Source: Achatina immaculata (lineage: Eukaryota > Mollusca > Gastropoda > Stylommatophora > Achatinidae). From it: a stretch of 64,000 nucleotides of DNA. This document shows, piece by piece, positions 21,660 through 34,684 of the stretch. The number at the start of each line of letters is the position of its first letter. Within the stretch, counting starts at the first letter, position 1. A program made the position numbers and the translations under genes. The notes under the pieces are model-generated. The model made no database searches. It worked only from the letters and a program-made list of their open reading frames with translations, and was not told the DNA's origin. The stretch is taken from NCBI GenBank assembly GCA_009760885.1, contig CM019702.1, forward strand, positions 52,675,282-52,739,281, given 5' to 3'.

Positions 21660-24600
21660 ATGTGAAATTGGGAGCAGGTGGTGGATGGAATGGGAGAGCA
21701 GCTGACAGATAATGTTGGTTATGGTCGCCATTCTATGATGGTAGGCAGATGATCTCAATGTAGGGACAATGGCTACGATCACTGACTAGTACAGTCACTG
21801 CCCTGAAGGAAAGCAGTGGTAAACTAACTTCTGGAAATATACCAAGAAACCCAAACAGCAATCATGAAAAGTCAAATAGGAAAAAGATATGATGGTGAGT
21901 CCCCCAGGCCAGATAGATCTAATTTTAACACTGGGGAAGAGTGTGAGGCAGAGGTCAGTACTAGTAATTGTGATGACGGACAAAATCCTGACGGTGTTAC
22001 CAAGGAAAACCCCTGTATCAAACTAAAAATAAAAATAAAAATAGGAACATGGAATGTAAGAAGTAGGTATGAGGGAAAATATCAAGTAATAAGTGACGTG
22101 ATGAAAAGAACGGGGATACACATTTTGGGAATCTGCGAACATCGATGGAAAGGATCAGGACACTTTAAGAGGGAGAATGATAATATCTTTATATACTCTG
22201 GTGGAGAAGTATGAGGAAAGAATGGAGTGGCTTTTTATATGGACAAATCAACATCAAAAGCATTATTAGGCTACAATCCAGTAAGTGATAGAATCTTAAC
22301 AATCAGACTTAAGGGCATTCCTAGAAAAGTAATAATCATCCAGATATATGCACCTACATCAGAAGAAGAGGAAGTAGAAGACTTTTATAACACACTGCAA
22401 ACGACAATAGACCAAGTACGGGAAAATGATATTGTATTAATAATGGGTGATTTTAATGCAAACATTGGTACAGAAAGAGGAGAAGATGAAAGACATGTTG
22501 TAGGGAAATCTAGCATAGGACATAGAAATGAGGCAGGTTACAATCTAATGGCGTTTTGCATGGAAAATGAGCTAATGATCGCTAACACACTGTATAAACA
22601 ACATCCAAGAAGACTTTACACATGGACATCACCTGATGGGAAAACCAGGAATCAGATTACATTTTAGTGCAAAGAAGGTGGAGGTAAAGTATAACATCAG
22701 CAAAAACTTTACCAGGTGCTGATTGTGACACGGACCATGAGTTTTATTAATAGCTAGCGGACATGAAGATAAAGATAAAAAAGACAATTACGGGATCAAG
22801 ACCACTTCGCTTTGATCTTACAAATATACCAGAACAATACTGTATAGAAGTGAAGAATCGTTTCGAAATACTGATGGCTGTACAGGAGGAGATGGCACCA
22901 GATAAACTGGCTATGCAGGCCAAAGATATCTAAATAACAACAGCTAAAGACATGGTTCCAGTAAAGAAAACACAAAAGAATGGATGGATTACAGCAGGTA
23001 CACTAGAACTGATAAAACGTAGAGAATGAAGATGCAATGGAAAGTGACAAACAACAACGAAGAGAAATATAAAATTTTAACAAAAGAAGTACGAAGAAAC
23101 ATAAGAAAAGACAAAAAAATATATACAAGATTGTTGTGAAAGAATAGAAGAACATCAGAAGTGTGGAAGAGATAGTGAAATGTTTAAAGAAATGAAGACA
23201 TTGACGAGAAATATCACACCTAAGCTAAATGTAATTTATGATGAGATGGGGAATACCTTGACAGAGACAGTGGAAATTCTAGAAAGATGGAAGGAATATT
23301 GCAAAGGAATGTATGAAACAACCGACTGTGGAAGCAGAAATCAACAGTGTGAATTATTATTGGAGGAGAAAGAACCGAACAGAGAACAGAAGAAGTTTTA
23401 TGGGCAATAAGGAATCTGAAAAATGGTAAATCACCAGGATGTGATGAGATAACAGCTGAATTTATTAAAGCAGGAGGAAAGGAGTGTGCAATAATCTATC
23501 ATGCACTACTTAAAAAGATATTATATTCAGGTATTTGGCCAAAAGAATGGAAAAGAACTGTATTCATGCCACTGCCAAAAAAGGGTAACCTGAAATTCTG
23601 CACAAACTACAGAACTGTTGCCATGGTTAGTCATGCCAGTACAATTATGTTAAAAATCACAATGGGTCGACTTCGTAAGAAAATAGAAGAAAAAGTCAAT
23701 ATGGTCTAAGCTGGTTTCTGGCAAGGAATAAGATCAAGAGATCATATATTCAATCTAAGATTAATAATAGAGAAATGCAGAGAGTTTAATATGAATCTAA
23801 ATTTATCCTTTATAGACTACTCATATGGACATATGTTGGTCACTTGATGAGAAGAAATGATCAGAGAATCCCAAAACAAGCTATCAAGTGGAACACAACA
23901 GGCCGAAGAAAAAGGGGCAGACCGCGTGAAACTCTAAAGAGGACATTATTAAGAGAGGCCAAGTTAACAGGCATAACATCCTTTGATGAGGTTGAAAGAC
24001 TCGCCGAAGACAGGAAAAATTGGCGAACTACTTTGCGAGCCCTATGTGACGTCTAACGGCACGGGAAGGATATAAGATATAAGATAAGACTACTCAAAGG
24101 CATTTGATTGTGTACAGCACAAGAAACATTGGGAAATAATGACAAAAATGGGATTTCCAACATATTTGATACAATTAACATCACTGCTGTATCTAGACCA
24201 ACAAGCAGCAGTAAGAATAAATGGTGAAACAAGAACTTGGTTTGACATAAAACAACGGGGTCCTCAGGGGTGCATATTGTCACCCTACTTATTTTACTTG
24301 TATACTGAAAATATACTGAGACATGTTAGAGAAGATGTAGACAAAGAATATTACGATGCCATAACAATTGGAGGTTATGAAATACTAGATATTAGATATG
24401 CTGATAACACAGTATTACTGTCCACAACACAAAAAGGAATGGAAAAACTAATTATGTCAGTCCGTAAGAACAGCAAAGAACAGAACCTCTATCTTAATGC
24501 TAAGAAAACTATATTGATGACAACTGACAAAACAAAAAAGGCAACTGAAATATGTATCAATGAGGAAAAACTGGAAGAAGTGGAGAGTTTTGAATATCTT

Positions 24601-25169
24601 GGATCACTACTAACTAATAATGGAGATACAATGAGGGAAATTAAAAGAAGGACATCTATCGCTCTTCAGAAAGTAAAACAACTAAAGAATCTGTGGAGAG
24701 GAACAGACAGAACCACAAAAATAAGATTTTAAGGGCATGCATCTTTAACATCGCAACATATGCCTGTGAGACCTGGACACTTAACAAAACAGCTGAGAAA
24801 CACCTAAATGCCTTTGAATGTAAATGCTGCAGAAGAGTTCTTCAAATATCATTGACACAAAAAAGAACAAATATATCTATACTACAAGAGCTTAATATTG
24901 AAGAAGGCTGGCTAGTAAAGAAGATTAAAGAGAGAAAACTTAAATATTTTGGACACATTAAACGTCATGATAATCTAGAGAAGACCGTCTTGGAAGGGTA
25001 CACAATGGGATAAAGAAGGAGAGGAAGACCAAGGCGAAGATGGCTTCAAGAAATTGTTGATGATCTGCACATGGATGCATCAGCAGCAGACCATCTTGCT
25101 CACAACCGAAAGGCCTACAGGAGTGCATTTACGGAGGCAACGTTCCACAAAGGACATGCAAATGAATGA
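21660..25169 (+). mobile_element. LINE-A, near full-length copy with nested LINE-B
   Basis: The longest LINE-A copy. 21864-22667 holds the leader and endonuclease (GTWNVRS, ICEHRWKGSG, IQIYAPTSEEE, MGDFNANIGTERG, RRLYTWTSPDGKTRNQ), with a TGA at 22212-22214. A broken linker follows, then the reverse transcriptase from 23.4 kb (SPGCDEITAEF, FMPLPKKGN, LSFIDYSKAFDCVQH once the nested insert is removed, GPQGCILSPYLFYLYTENI), a mutated YADN box (24397-24408) and the C-terminal tail with (GAAT)n. LINE-A elements of this type copy themselves by target-primed reverse transcription. This one is inactive because of stops, frameshifts and the active-site change. Clade not settled; endonuclease plus reverse transcriptase and a short tandem tail suggest an RTE-like lineage. 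Confidence 0.88.
23824..24087 (+). mobile_element. LINE-B 3' end nested in LINE-A, with target-site duplication
   Basis: 264-bp truncated copy coding WTYVGHLMRR-like residues to the final LRALCDV stop, then a TATAAGATA-type tail. The host bases GACTACTCA are repeated at 23815-23823 and 24088-24096. Removing the insert and one repeat restores FIDYSKAFDC of the LINE-A reverse transcriptase. Confidence 0.93.
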
Positions 25170-25501
25170 ATGAATAATTCTGAAAAAAAACCTGAACAAA
25201 AACAACGTGACTTCAGAAACTTAAATTTTAACTTATCCCTAAGCGCGAGTAGAAGAATACAGGGCAGTGCTGTCTGAACAGAACTGAAATATCTTTGCTG
25301 CCGTCAGGCTCTTAAATTATTTGAGCAACTAATGAAAAACTATTAATTTATCCTGGCTTCGTAATTGCCACCTTTCAGTATAATTTAGCACAAGTAGTGT
25401 TTAGATGTTGCCCTCTATTTGTCGCGTGAATGCTTCCTAACTCAGATAAAATATTTCTGTCAAAGATGACACATCAAATAATCCCGTGCTAAAAGTGTCA
25501 T

Positions 25502-26073
25502 GGAAGTTAGGATCAGAATTGCAAAAGCAGCATCAATCTTCAGGAATCTTGAGAACATATGGAATTCAAAAGTTATATGCACAAAAACCAAGTTAAGACT
25601 ATTCAATTCAAATGTAATATCCACCCTCATTTATGCAAGCGAAAGCTGGAAAACAACTAAAGAAAAAGAAAAGAAATTAGACTCTTTTGAAAACAAATGC
25701 CTAAGGAAAATACTCGGCATCAAGTGGAATGAATTAAAGAACAATGCAGAGATAAGACAGATGACTGAACAACAACCAGTCTCACGGGTGATCAGGAAAA
25801 GGAGATGGACATATGTTGGTCACTTGATGAGAAGAAATGAGCAGAGAATCCCAAAACAAGCTATCAAGTGGAACACAACAGGCCGAAGAAAAAGGGGCAG
25901 ACCGCGTGAAACTCTGAAGAGGACATTATTAAGAGAGGCCAAGTTAACAGGCATAAAATCCTTTGTTGAGGTTGAAAGACTCGCCGAAGACAGGAAAAAT
26001 TGGCGAACTACTTTGCGAGCCCTATGTGACGTCTAACGGCACGGGAAGGATATAAGATATAAGATAAGATAAG
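25502..26073 (+). mobile_element. LINE-B, 572-bp truncated copy with target-site duplication
   Basis: One open frame (25500-26036) reads the C-terminal part of a reverse-transcriptase polyprotein (TLIYASESWKTTKEKEKKL, GHLMRRNEQRIPKQAIKW, GRPRETLKRTLL) and ends at LRALCDV, followed by the TATAAGATA-rich tail. The 11-bp repeat AAAAGTGTCAT flanks it at 25491-25501 and 26074-26084. The intact frame and exact repeats point to recent insertion. Confidence 0.93.
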
Positions 26074-26229
26074 AAAAGTGTCATAACCCTATTTCTACGC
26101 CGCATTTCGATGATATATTCACTGGGTTTTACTATTTGTTGCCAGAATAAAAATAAACATACGGAACACCATAAAAAGTATAAAGAGTTTAATATGGATT
26201 TAAACACCTGATTTGTAGTCAACTAAAAA

Positions 26230-27240
26230 GCTTCTAACTGTGTACAGCATCAACAGGTATGACCTATTTTATTCAACATGGATTTTCCCAGTCATCTGGT
26301 ACACCTCATCACCAAAAACTGTACCAAGATCAGCAAGCAACAGTGATGGTAGATGGTGAAACATCGGGTTAGTTTGACATAGAATAAGGAATAAGACAGG
26401 GATGTATGTTTTATCCTTACTTGTTTTAACATCTACGCTGAAAATATCACAAGGAAAATAAAAAAGAAACATGAAACAACTAAATTTGGCTCTTTCAACA
26501 TCGGAAGCTACCGGATTACAGAAAGTAGATACGCCGATGATACTGTCCTCCTATTAAACATCTCAGAAGGACTGGAACAGTGGGTTCTCTCAACCAAACC
26601 CCGCAGCGAAGCTCTGAACCTCATTTTAAACGTCACCAAAACCAATTGATAAAATGGGAAGCAAATCAAACATTACAGTGGACCATCAAGAGCTTTAAAA
26701 TGTAAATAAATTTGAATATCACCACCAGAGACGACTGCGCAGTGGTAATCAAAAGAAGAATTGCAGCTGCATCACAGAAACTAGCTCAAATTAAGAGGAT
26801 GTGGCAATGTACCAACAAGAAAGCACAGTTATGTTTACTAAGAGCTACTTATTACCAGTGGCCACATCATACGGATGTAAAACATGGACACTTAACATAT
26901 CACTAGAAAATAGAATAACTGCATTTGAAATGGAGTGTTACAGAAGGGCACTTAGAATATTATGAACAGAACACAAATAAATTAAATAGATGCTGATATG
27001 ATTACGTGTCGCAGAAAACTGGCTCGTTAACACAGTAGCTGAAAGAAGATGATAGTAGAATGCATTGTGTCCGGCAAAAGACAAAAAGGGACGACCTCAT
27101 CGCAGATGAACTCAGGACATCACGGAAAGTATGATTGTGTCACTACAAGAACCAGGTCAACTTCCCCAAGGCCGCATTGCATTCATGGAGGCTGAGAGAG
27201 GAACAGCGTTCTGGAAATCACCTGTCACATGAAATGAACG
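26230..27240 (+). mobile_element. LINE-D, decayed reverse-transcriptase copy
   Basis: Broken frames read FDIE-, IRQGCM-like and DTPMILSSY (former YADD region), then RRIAAASQKLAQIKRMW and LCLLRAT. It matches the minus-strand fragment at 16.4-16.97 kb in its tail. Confidence 0.65.
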
Positions 27241-27831
27241 AATGTAAAAATAAATTTGCTAAATGAGCGTCGGATTGTTGATACCTTTTTTCTCAAAATT
27301 GTTTGCATAAAGCCTCGACAAGTTTAAGATCACAGGAACAGGTATATTATACAATATACATACGGACAACGATGCATCGGCCTAAAACGCTTATTCAGTA
27401 GCCAATGGCAAAACGTGTAAAAACGTTTTAGAGAGTATACAAATACATCTTTACACTGAACTGCGCAGTCGAAATCAACTCAGAGCAGGTGGTTTAGGAT
27501 CACATATTTTATCTAATGAATACAAGAAGTTTTGATACATATTATAAGAAAATATTAGTTGCGATACATCGAGGCGTAATGTCATAAAAAAAAACAACTG
27601 CGTCATGTTAATATATATTGTACTCACGAACGACTAAAACAAAGCAATATAATCCAGTACAGGCAGAACTTTGTGCTCGCCAGCTACAAAAATCAACTAC
27701 ATTCTTTATCTGGATTAACTGCTACTTCAGATTGTTATTTCTCATGTATTAATTGTAAATAAAGTAAAGCGATTTTGAAAACATATGAACATATTTGAAA
27801 ATTTGAAAAGCATGTGAAGTATGCAATTAAT

Positions 27832-28690
27832 ACTTACATCTTACATACGTTCTGTGAAGTTAAACGTCACATCGGGCCCGCGTCGTAGTTCGTCAACATG
27901 TCCTGTCTTCGGCGTGATTTTCAATTTCATCAAGGGATGTTATGCCCACTGAATTGGCTCCTCTTAACAATGTCCTCTTTAGTGTTTCACGTGGTCGAAC
28001 TCTTTTTCTTCGGTCTGTTGTGTTCTATTTGATAGCTTGTTGGGGGTTCTCTGATTGTTTCTTCTCATCACATGATCGACATATGTCCCGCTTCTTTTTC
28101 TGATCAACCATGAGACAGACTGTTGTTTGTTCACCTGTCTGATCTCTGCGTTGTTCTTGAATTCATTCCACTTTATACCGAGTATTTTCCTTAGGCATTT
28201 ATTTTCAAAAGATTCTAATTTCTTGTCTGTTTCTTTAGTTGTTTTCCAGCGTTCATATTCATAAATTAGGGTGGATATTACATTTGAATTGAATAATCTT
28301 AACTTGGTTTTTGTGCTTATAGCTTTTGAATACCATATGTTCTCAAGATTTTTGACTGTTAATGCTGCTTTGGCAATTCTTTCCTGGTATCACAATTGTG
28401 GTCTATATAGCTGCCGAGATATGCAGAATGGTTTACTTCTTCCACATCTGTTCCTTCTACGTATATTTGTTCTTCGTCGTTAATGAGAACCTTCATTATT
28501 TTTGTTTTATGCTTGTTAGTTTCAAGTCCTGTTTTACTAGCCATTGAAGATACTGTATATGTGTTTACTTGCATTTATTTCGTATTGTCGCTGATAAGAG
28601 TTATGTCATCTGCAAAATCAAGATCTTTCAGTTGGGTCTCACGTACCCAATCAATGGCCGTTTTACCTTTGAAACTTTTTTCATCATGAA
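27832..28690 (-). mobile_element. LINE-B, decayed minus-strand copy
   Basis: The minus strand reads LKDLDFADDITLISDN, MASKTGLETNKHKTKIM, YVEGTDVEEVNHSAYLGSYI and, with breaks, the LINE-B C-terminus. The 3' end is near 27832 and the sequence has diverged from the young LINE-B inserts. Confidence 0.75.
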
Positions 28691-30384
28691 GTCTATATTA
28701 TTATACAATTAATACTACAACCACATAATCTAAAAAAAGACCTGTTACACACAATAACTCAATGACCACAATAAAAAGTATAAAACACACAAATAATTCT
28801 AATTCACTTATGTAATAAGTCTAACTAGTTTACGTACATTCTGTTTCTCAGCTATAATTTTTACTAACACTGAAACAATGTTTACTGTTTTGGGTGCCCA
28901 TATTTATTAGAATTTTATAATCACATATAATGTGCAAGTAAAATCCTGTTTTGGATAAAATAGCACTGAAACACAAGACAAAACAATAATTTTCCTCTTT
29001 TATGTTTTTATTTGGGCGTGGAAACTGAATTAGGAGAATTTAAGCTAAAATAACACACATATTCAGTTATCAGCGTTGGCTACCATAAATTTACAGTCAC
29101 GTGATACTGTCGTCCCAGGAAACAGTAATTATTGGACTACCATATTTAGACTCACCGGGCCTTGTGCAAGTGTGTGAGAACCACTCACTTGCTTGTCATT
29201 ACATTCTCATGTTATATCATTACATGCCCAATACTGTCATTACGCGTATCGCTAATGTTACACAGCAAGAACTGACGAGGTCGATGTGAAACAGATATCA
29301 GAGGTGATAAAATCTCTGCTGCAACTTAGACAGAACGTAGACAGCCATCATGGACTCAACTAACGGTTCTGAAAATTAGCAGCACCGCCTCGAGCAGTCA
29401 TTGGAATCAGAGACGTAGGAAGGGAAGAGGGGGAGATGCAGTTTAATGACATACAGGAGGAGCAGATAATAGTTTTTTCAGCTGGACGAAAAAAATGTTG
29501 GGGGAGTTGAGGGAGGAGGAAGAGAGTTTTTTGGATGTGGCTCGGGAAAGAGGAAGACTATAATCAGAAAATAAGAAAAAAACAACCATTGAAGAAGGAT
29601 ATTTCCGGATACAGTAATTATTTGTTGACAGCACTGGGGACAGCCTTACAAATATCCATGTTATCGGAATATCAAAGTCTGTAGGCTTCGACAGAACTAC
29701 TGAAAAACGTCTCTAAAAATTTGATGTATGATATTCCCAAAGACATTTATTTTTTTGCGAACTGATAATGATGCAGTAAATATGTTTTTATATGTAAATG
29801 TGACTATATCTACAATGTTTATTTCAAAAGTAGACGTCATCAAATATGGCAGAGCTGTAACATATGTATTCATTTATTCAGTCAACGCTTGGTTATAATA
29901 CGTCATTTAAAGATCACACATTAGTCAAACATTGTGATGCCCTTCCCGAAGTCCACTTTATCATTTCAGGGGAGCTTTATCTGCATTTCCCGCAACGTCG
30001 TATATGCCTTCATGTGCACACTATACTTTCAGGAGTGTGTACGGGAGAATACCTTACGATTAGGAGACCCGTTTCACCAACATCCGAACGACACTTCCAG
30101 GATGGCACTGACACTAGTCACCACGCATTTCTGTCAAGGAGACCATCAAGGAAAATGGGACATTTCTGTAGCTGCAATCTGTTCCTGTTCTTCCAGTGAA
30201 CGATCTCTGGAATCTTTGGAACAATGCCTTCCTTTCGAGGCTGTCTGTTTCCATTCAGCTGGAATTAACGGGTTTATCTTACTTCTTCTTCTTAACTGAT
30301 ATCTCTTTATTGTCTTACCCCCATTCATTTCAATTGCATTTCTTATCCTCTAAACAGGCGAACTAAATGTACTTTCTGTCCTTC
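28691..30384. other. No gene recognised
   Basis: Several short frames occur on both strands (for example 29864-30299), overlapping and without recognisable motifs. 29.25-29.5 kb may be LINE leader, but I cannot support it. Confidence 0.4.
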
Positions 30385-31300
30385 TGTAGCCATTTGTAGA
30401 ACTAATAGTACTCCTGTAGGCCTTTCGGTTGTGAGCAAGATGGCCTGCTGCTGATGTATCCATTTACAGATCATCAACGATGTTTTGCAGCCATCTTCGC
30501 TTTGGTCTTCCTCTCTTTCTTTTTCCCATTATGTACCATTCCAAGACAGTTTTTTTTCTAGATTATCATGACGTTTAGTGTGTCCAAAATATGTAGGTTT
30601 CTCTCCTTAATGCTCTTTAATAGAAAGCTTTCTTCAATATTAAGTTCTTGTAGTATGGATACATTTGCTCTTTCCTGTGTCCATGATATTTGAAGAACTC
30701 TTCGGTAGGATTTACATTGAAAGGCATTTATGTGTTTCTCAGCTGATTTGTTAAACGTCCAGGTTTCACAGGCATATGTTGTGATGTTAAAGATTCATGC
30801 CTTTAAAAATCTTATTTTTGTAGTTCTATCTGTTCCTCCAAATGTTTGTTAAAAAAAAACATATGTTAGAAGATGATTTACAACGTATTTTTATTTATGT
30901 ATATGTCTGCGTGTGTATGTGTGCGTGAGTGATATTTTATTAGGTTAATGACTTCTTCTCTTCTACCTTGAATGTAATAGTTAAATCTTACACTCTTTTG
31001 ATATGTTTTTCCTCATTTAATTTGTATTTTTTTTTACTAAATCAAGTATGTGGGAAGAATGAAAGATGGAGTGATGAAGGGCAGAATGTAAGACGGGCCT
31101 GCGTGCCCAATTCTTTACCCTTGAAAAATAAAGATTATTCATTCATTCATTCATTCTCCACAGATTGTTTAGTTGTTTTACTTTCTGAAGAGCGATAGAT
31201 GTCCTCCTTTTAATTTCTCTCGTTGTATTTCCATTATTAGTTAGTAGTGATTCAAGATATTCAAAACTCTCAACTTCTTCCAGTTTGCCTCATTTGCTAG
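30385..31300 (-). mobile_element. LINE-A, minus-strand 3' part with a nested insert
   Basis: 30385-30840 matches the LINE-A C-terminus and tail region; 31155-31300 continues upstream in the element (EEVESFEYLE-like). A 300-bp insert separates the two. Confidence 0.78.
30855..31156 (+). mobile_element. Nested retroposon with AATAAA and (ATTC)n tail
   Basis: Foreign sequence interrupting LINE-A, ending GAAAAATAAAGATT and then four ATTC repeats. CTCCA occurs at both junctions, a possible short target-site duplication. No protein is recognised; it may be a SINE or a processed transcript moved by LINE machinery. Confidence 0.5.
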
Positions 31301-32197
31301 GCTAGACATTCTAAAATAGCAATCTGGTCCCCTCAATTTTCTGTATTCCTTTTGAATATTCCTTTATCAATCTCACTCACATTATCTTCCTGTCAACAAT
31401 GTAAACATCTTGTTGCCAGCGGCCGGGACATCAGGCTGTGAAGACTGTTTAGTATATAGGTTGTTGCACGGATATTTTCCTGTTATTTCGGGATATATCT
31501 CGATGTGGTTTTATGGATGTGGTTAGTTCTTTATAGTGAAGTATATACAGCGTTATTGTGCCCTGGACTGGTCATGTTGTAAGTATATGTGATATGTAGT
31601 TTTGGCTAAGACCCCCACCTAGCACTACTGACTCAGCTAGATTGGTTTTGTATAAGTTTAGTTAGTAGAGATGATTTCCTAAGGATGATAGTATATGTTC
31701 TGGGTGAAACCATATGTATGTATAACAAGGTTGTAGTATGAGTCGAGATGATGTCAATATATATTATACACTGTAGTCGGCTGTCATACAATAATGCTTT
31801 TGGTCTATGCTGACAGCACTGTATGACTTATTTATACAATAGATCATTAACGATGATTCAATTATGCATATTCTTGCCATGAATTTTGATGTCGCTGCCA
31901 CGCACATATGGTATACATGTAATGTTGAATTTTGATATGATTTTTATTACAGCTGTTCAGAGGGACAGTTTTATATGTTCTAATGTTCATGATAAATGTT
32001 GTTATACTGGCCATCACACTTTTTGCTTGTGTGTGTTGTTAATATCCAATGGAGTGCTGATTATATTATATGTATGTATATACATGTGTTGATTGCATTG
32101 ATTGCTAAAGTTTCTTTTGACAACGAATGTTGATGTAAGTAATTATTACTGACTTGTTCATTGAAACATTGATATGTCATTGCTTTCTAGGTTATGC

Positions 32198-32198
<1 letters not shown>
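31301..32198. other. No gene recognised
   Basis: No conserved frame or repeat match within the window. Confidence 0.4.
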
Positions 32199-32242
<44 letters not shown>

Positions 32243-32275
32243 CACGGCACCTGATGATGATGATGATGTGGATTG
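32199..32275 (+). repeat. (TA)n tract followed by a LINE-C terminal stub
   Basis: A TA run to 32240 is followed by GCACGGCACCTGATGATG, the same ending as the LINE-C copy at 61.31 kb, then further GAT repeats. Confidence 0.65.
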
Positions 32276-32519
32276 ATATATAGATATAAGTGTTCTGTGT
32301 CCTTATATGTGGAATGTGGTCTGAACCGTTATTGGTATTGCAATTGTTCACGAAGAGTTTCTTGATATTGCCGAAAAAAAACTTATTTTCTTAGTTCTTT
32401 TACACATTGAAATATTTGTTGTGTATTTCGCACGACATTTTTAAAATGCCTCCCAAAAATGGAAACCTTAGCGACTGCAATACTTTTACTATCATTTATG
32501 TCAAAAGTATGTTGTAAAG

Positions 32520-33725
32520 TCATTCTGATTAGACTGTGGATACTGCAACGAGGGAATAACAAGCAGGATTTCGAAAAGGAAAAAGATGTCTCGATCAGAT
32601 CTTTACTCTAATACTTGAATAACTTATTGAGAAGCAAAAACCATTAAAACTGACATTCAAAGACTTTAAGAAGGTATTTGATAGCATACACGGATATTCA
32701 TTGTGGAGAATGTTATGACTATATTAAATGCCATCTACAATTGTCAACATCATTAAAGATCTCTAAACCAGATATTTTTGCGGAGTCAACACAGAAAAGG
32801 ATTGATTGAATGGTTCGAGATTGAAACAAGAGTGAAACAAAGGTATATTATATCCCTCGCTTTTTGGAATAGCCATAGACTTTATAATGAAAAATGCTGC
32901 ACAGGTAAAACGGGCATTGATTGGGAACATGGGATCCAGCTAGTAGATCTTGATTTGCATGTGATATAACTGTTATCAGTGACAACGTGAACTCGAAGCA
33001 AGAAAAACCAGATACCATGTCTTCACTAGCTGGTAAAATAGAACTTGAAATTAAAAATGAAACGTCCCATCAATCAAGAAAGAAAATATATGTAGAAGGA
33101 ATATCAGTTGAAGAAGTACATAATTAACACACCTCGGCAACTACATAGACCAGGATGGTAACACCGGAAAAGGAGTTTGAATTAGAAATGCAAAACAGCA
33201 TCATCTTCAAGAATCTTGAGAACATAAGGCATTCCATAGTTAAAAGCAGAAAAAACAAATTAAGATTATTCAGTTCAAATGTAATATCAACCCTCTTTTA
33301 TGCATGCGAAAGCTCAAAGCAACTAAAGAAATAGACAAGAAATAAAACTCTTTTGAAAACAAATGCCTAAGGAAAGTACTTGGTATAAAATGGAACGAAT
33401 TTAAGAACGCAGATATAAGGCAGATGAGCAAAAAAAAACCTGTCTCATGTGTGATCAGAAAAAGAAGGTTCACATAAGTCGGTCATGTGATGAGAAGAAA
33501 CAATCAGGGAATACCAAAACAAACTATCAAGTGTAACACGACAGGCCGAAGAAAAGTAGGTCGACCTCGTGAAACTCTAAAGAGGACATTGCTAGGAGAG
33601 GTCAGTTTCGTTGTCATAACATCCCTTGATTAGGTTGAATGCTCGCCAAAAACAGGAAAACTTGACGAACTACCATGCGAGCCCTGTATGCGAGCCATGT
33701 GTGAGGTGTAAGAGTTAAGATTTGT
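32520..33725 (+). mobile_element. LINE-B, decayed reverse-transcriptase copy
   Basis: Broken frames read QAGFRKGKRCLDQIFTL, FKDFKKVFDSI, then PTKLRLFSSNVIS-like and KMERI-like pieces and the LINE-B C-terminus up to about 33.72 kb. Stops and frameshifts throughout. Confidence 0.72.
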
Positions 33726-34413
33726 TACGAGGAATAATTATAACGTAGGTAGACATATTTATAAGCTGAACTGTTGGCTAGTAAAGATCCTGGAACAGGC
33801 ATGGTTGTGGTCAGATATTCTTCAAATAAATTACTGTTGACGGCGCGCAGTACGTGGATTGAAGGATTTACTTACTTGATTACCTCTCTCATACGCTCCT
33901 CACATACCCATTCTCCCTCTTACATGATATGCGTCATTGGGCAACTTTTGTTTTTTCCAAAGTTTTCCTACGGGACAAAGCAGGGGCAGTGTGGGCCATA
34001 ACACCATGTTGTTTAATATATGGTTACCCGTTTTCATCATTCCTTTACATCATTTCTCAGCTAAACGCCTGTTTCCACTTTGTGTTTTCCTACATCTATC
34101 TGGGGGTATTTTGTGAAGGGCACAAACAATCATAAGTATTTAATATTTCATCACTGTTTCCCTGTTTATATATGTTTTTTTGTTTTTGTTTTTTGTTCGC
34201 GATTCTTGAAAATGACCTTGGCTGAAATATTTAATTGCTGCATGTTCTTCATGTATGCTATCTTACTTTCTGGTATTGATATTTCTGCTAACTTTCCTCA
34301 CTCGATAGATGAAAAAGATAGAAAAAAAAATACGCCTATCTCCACATTCATTAAAGAAAAAAAAAACAAGTCTACAAAAACATGCTGAATATTACAATGA
34401 AACATAATATGTT
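33726..34413. other. No gene recognised
   Basis: Contains a few T-rich open frames with no motif. Confidence 0.4.
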
Positions 34414-34424
34414 ACAATTTGAAT

Positions 34425-34684
34425 GGGTGTCTGAGTGGCGAAGTGGTTAGTGCACTGTTCTCTCATGGCGAAGGTCGGGGGTTCGAATCCGGCCGTAGGC
34501 ACCCCAGTAACCCAGCTGTAGAAATGGGCACCTGACTTCTTCTGGAGTTGGGGAAGTAAAGACGACCAGGCGTGATACTGACCACATCACCTTCTAGTGT
34601 GCTGACAAGTCAAGGAAAATATGGACACTAACACCGCATCACTATGTGCCACTAAGGCATGACAGGATTACCTTTACTTTTTTT
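34425..34684 (+). mobile_element. tRNA-derived SINE with target-site duplication
   Basis: The head resembles a tRNA gene: GGGTGTC pairs with GGCACCC to make an acceptor stem, with an internal A box TGGCGAAGTGG and a perfect B box GGTTCGAATCC. A 180-bp non-tRNA body follows, ending in a T-rich stretch. ACAATTTGAAT (34414-34424) and ACATTTTGAAT (34685-34695) flank it with one mismatch. SINEs are transcribed by RNA polymerase III from these boxes and moved by a partner LINE; the partner is not identified here. Confidence 0.88.

Noticed and set aside
21864..22667. Host gene resembling craniofacial development protein 2
   Set aside because: That label is often attached to LINE endonuclease domains; here the domain is joined to a reverse transcriptase and repeated in the window.
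34425..34506. Functional tRNA gene
   Set aside because: The anticodon arm does not form cleanly and the unit continues into a 180-bp body with target-site duplications: a SINE.
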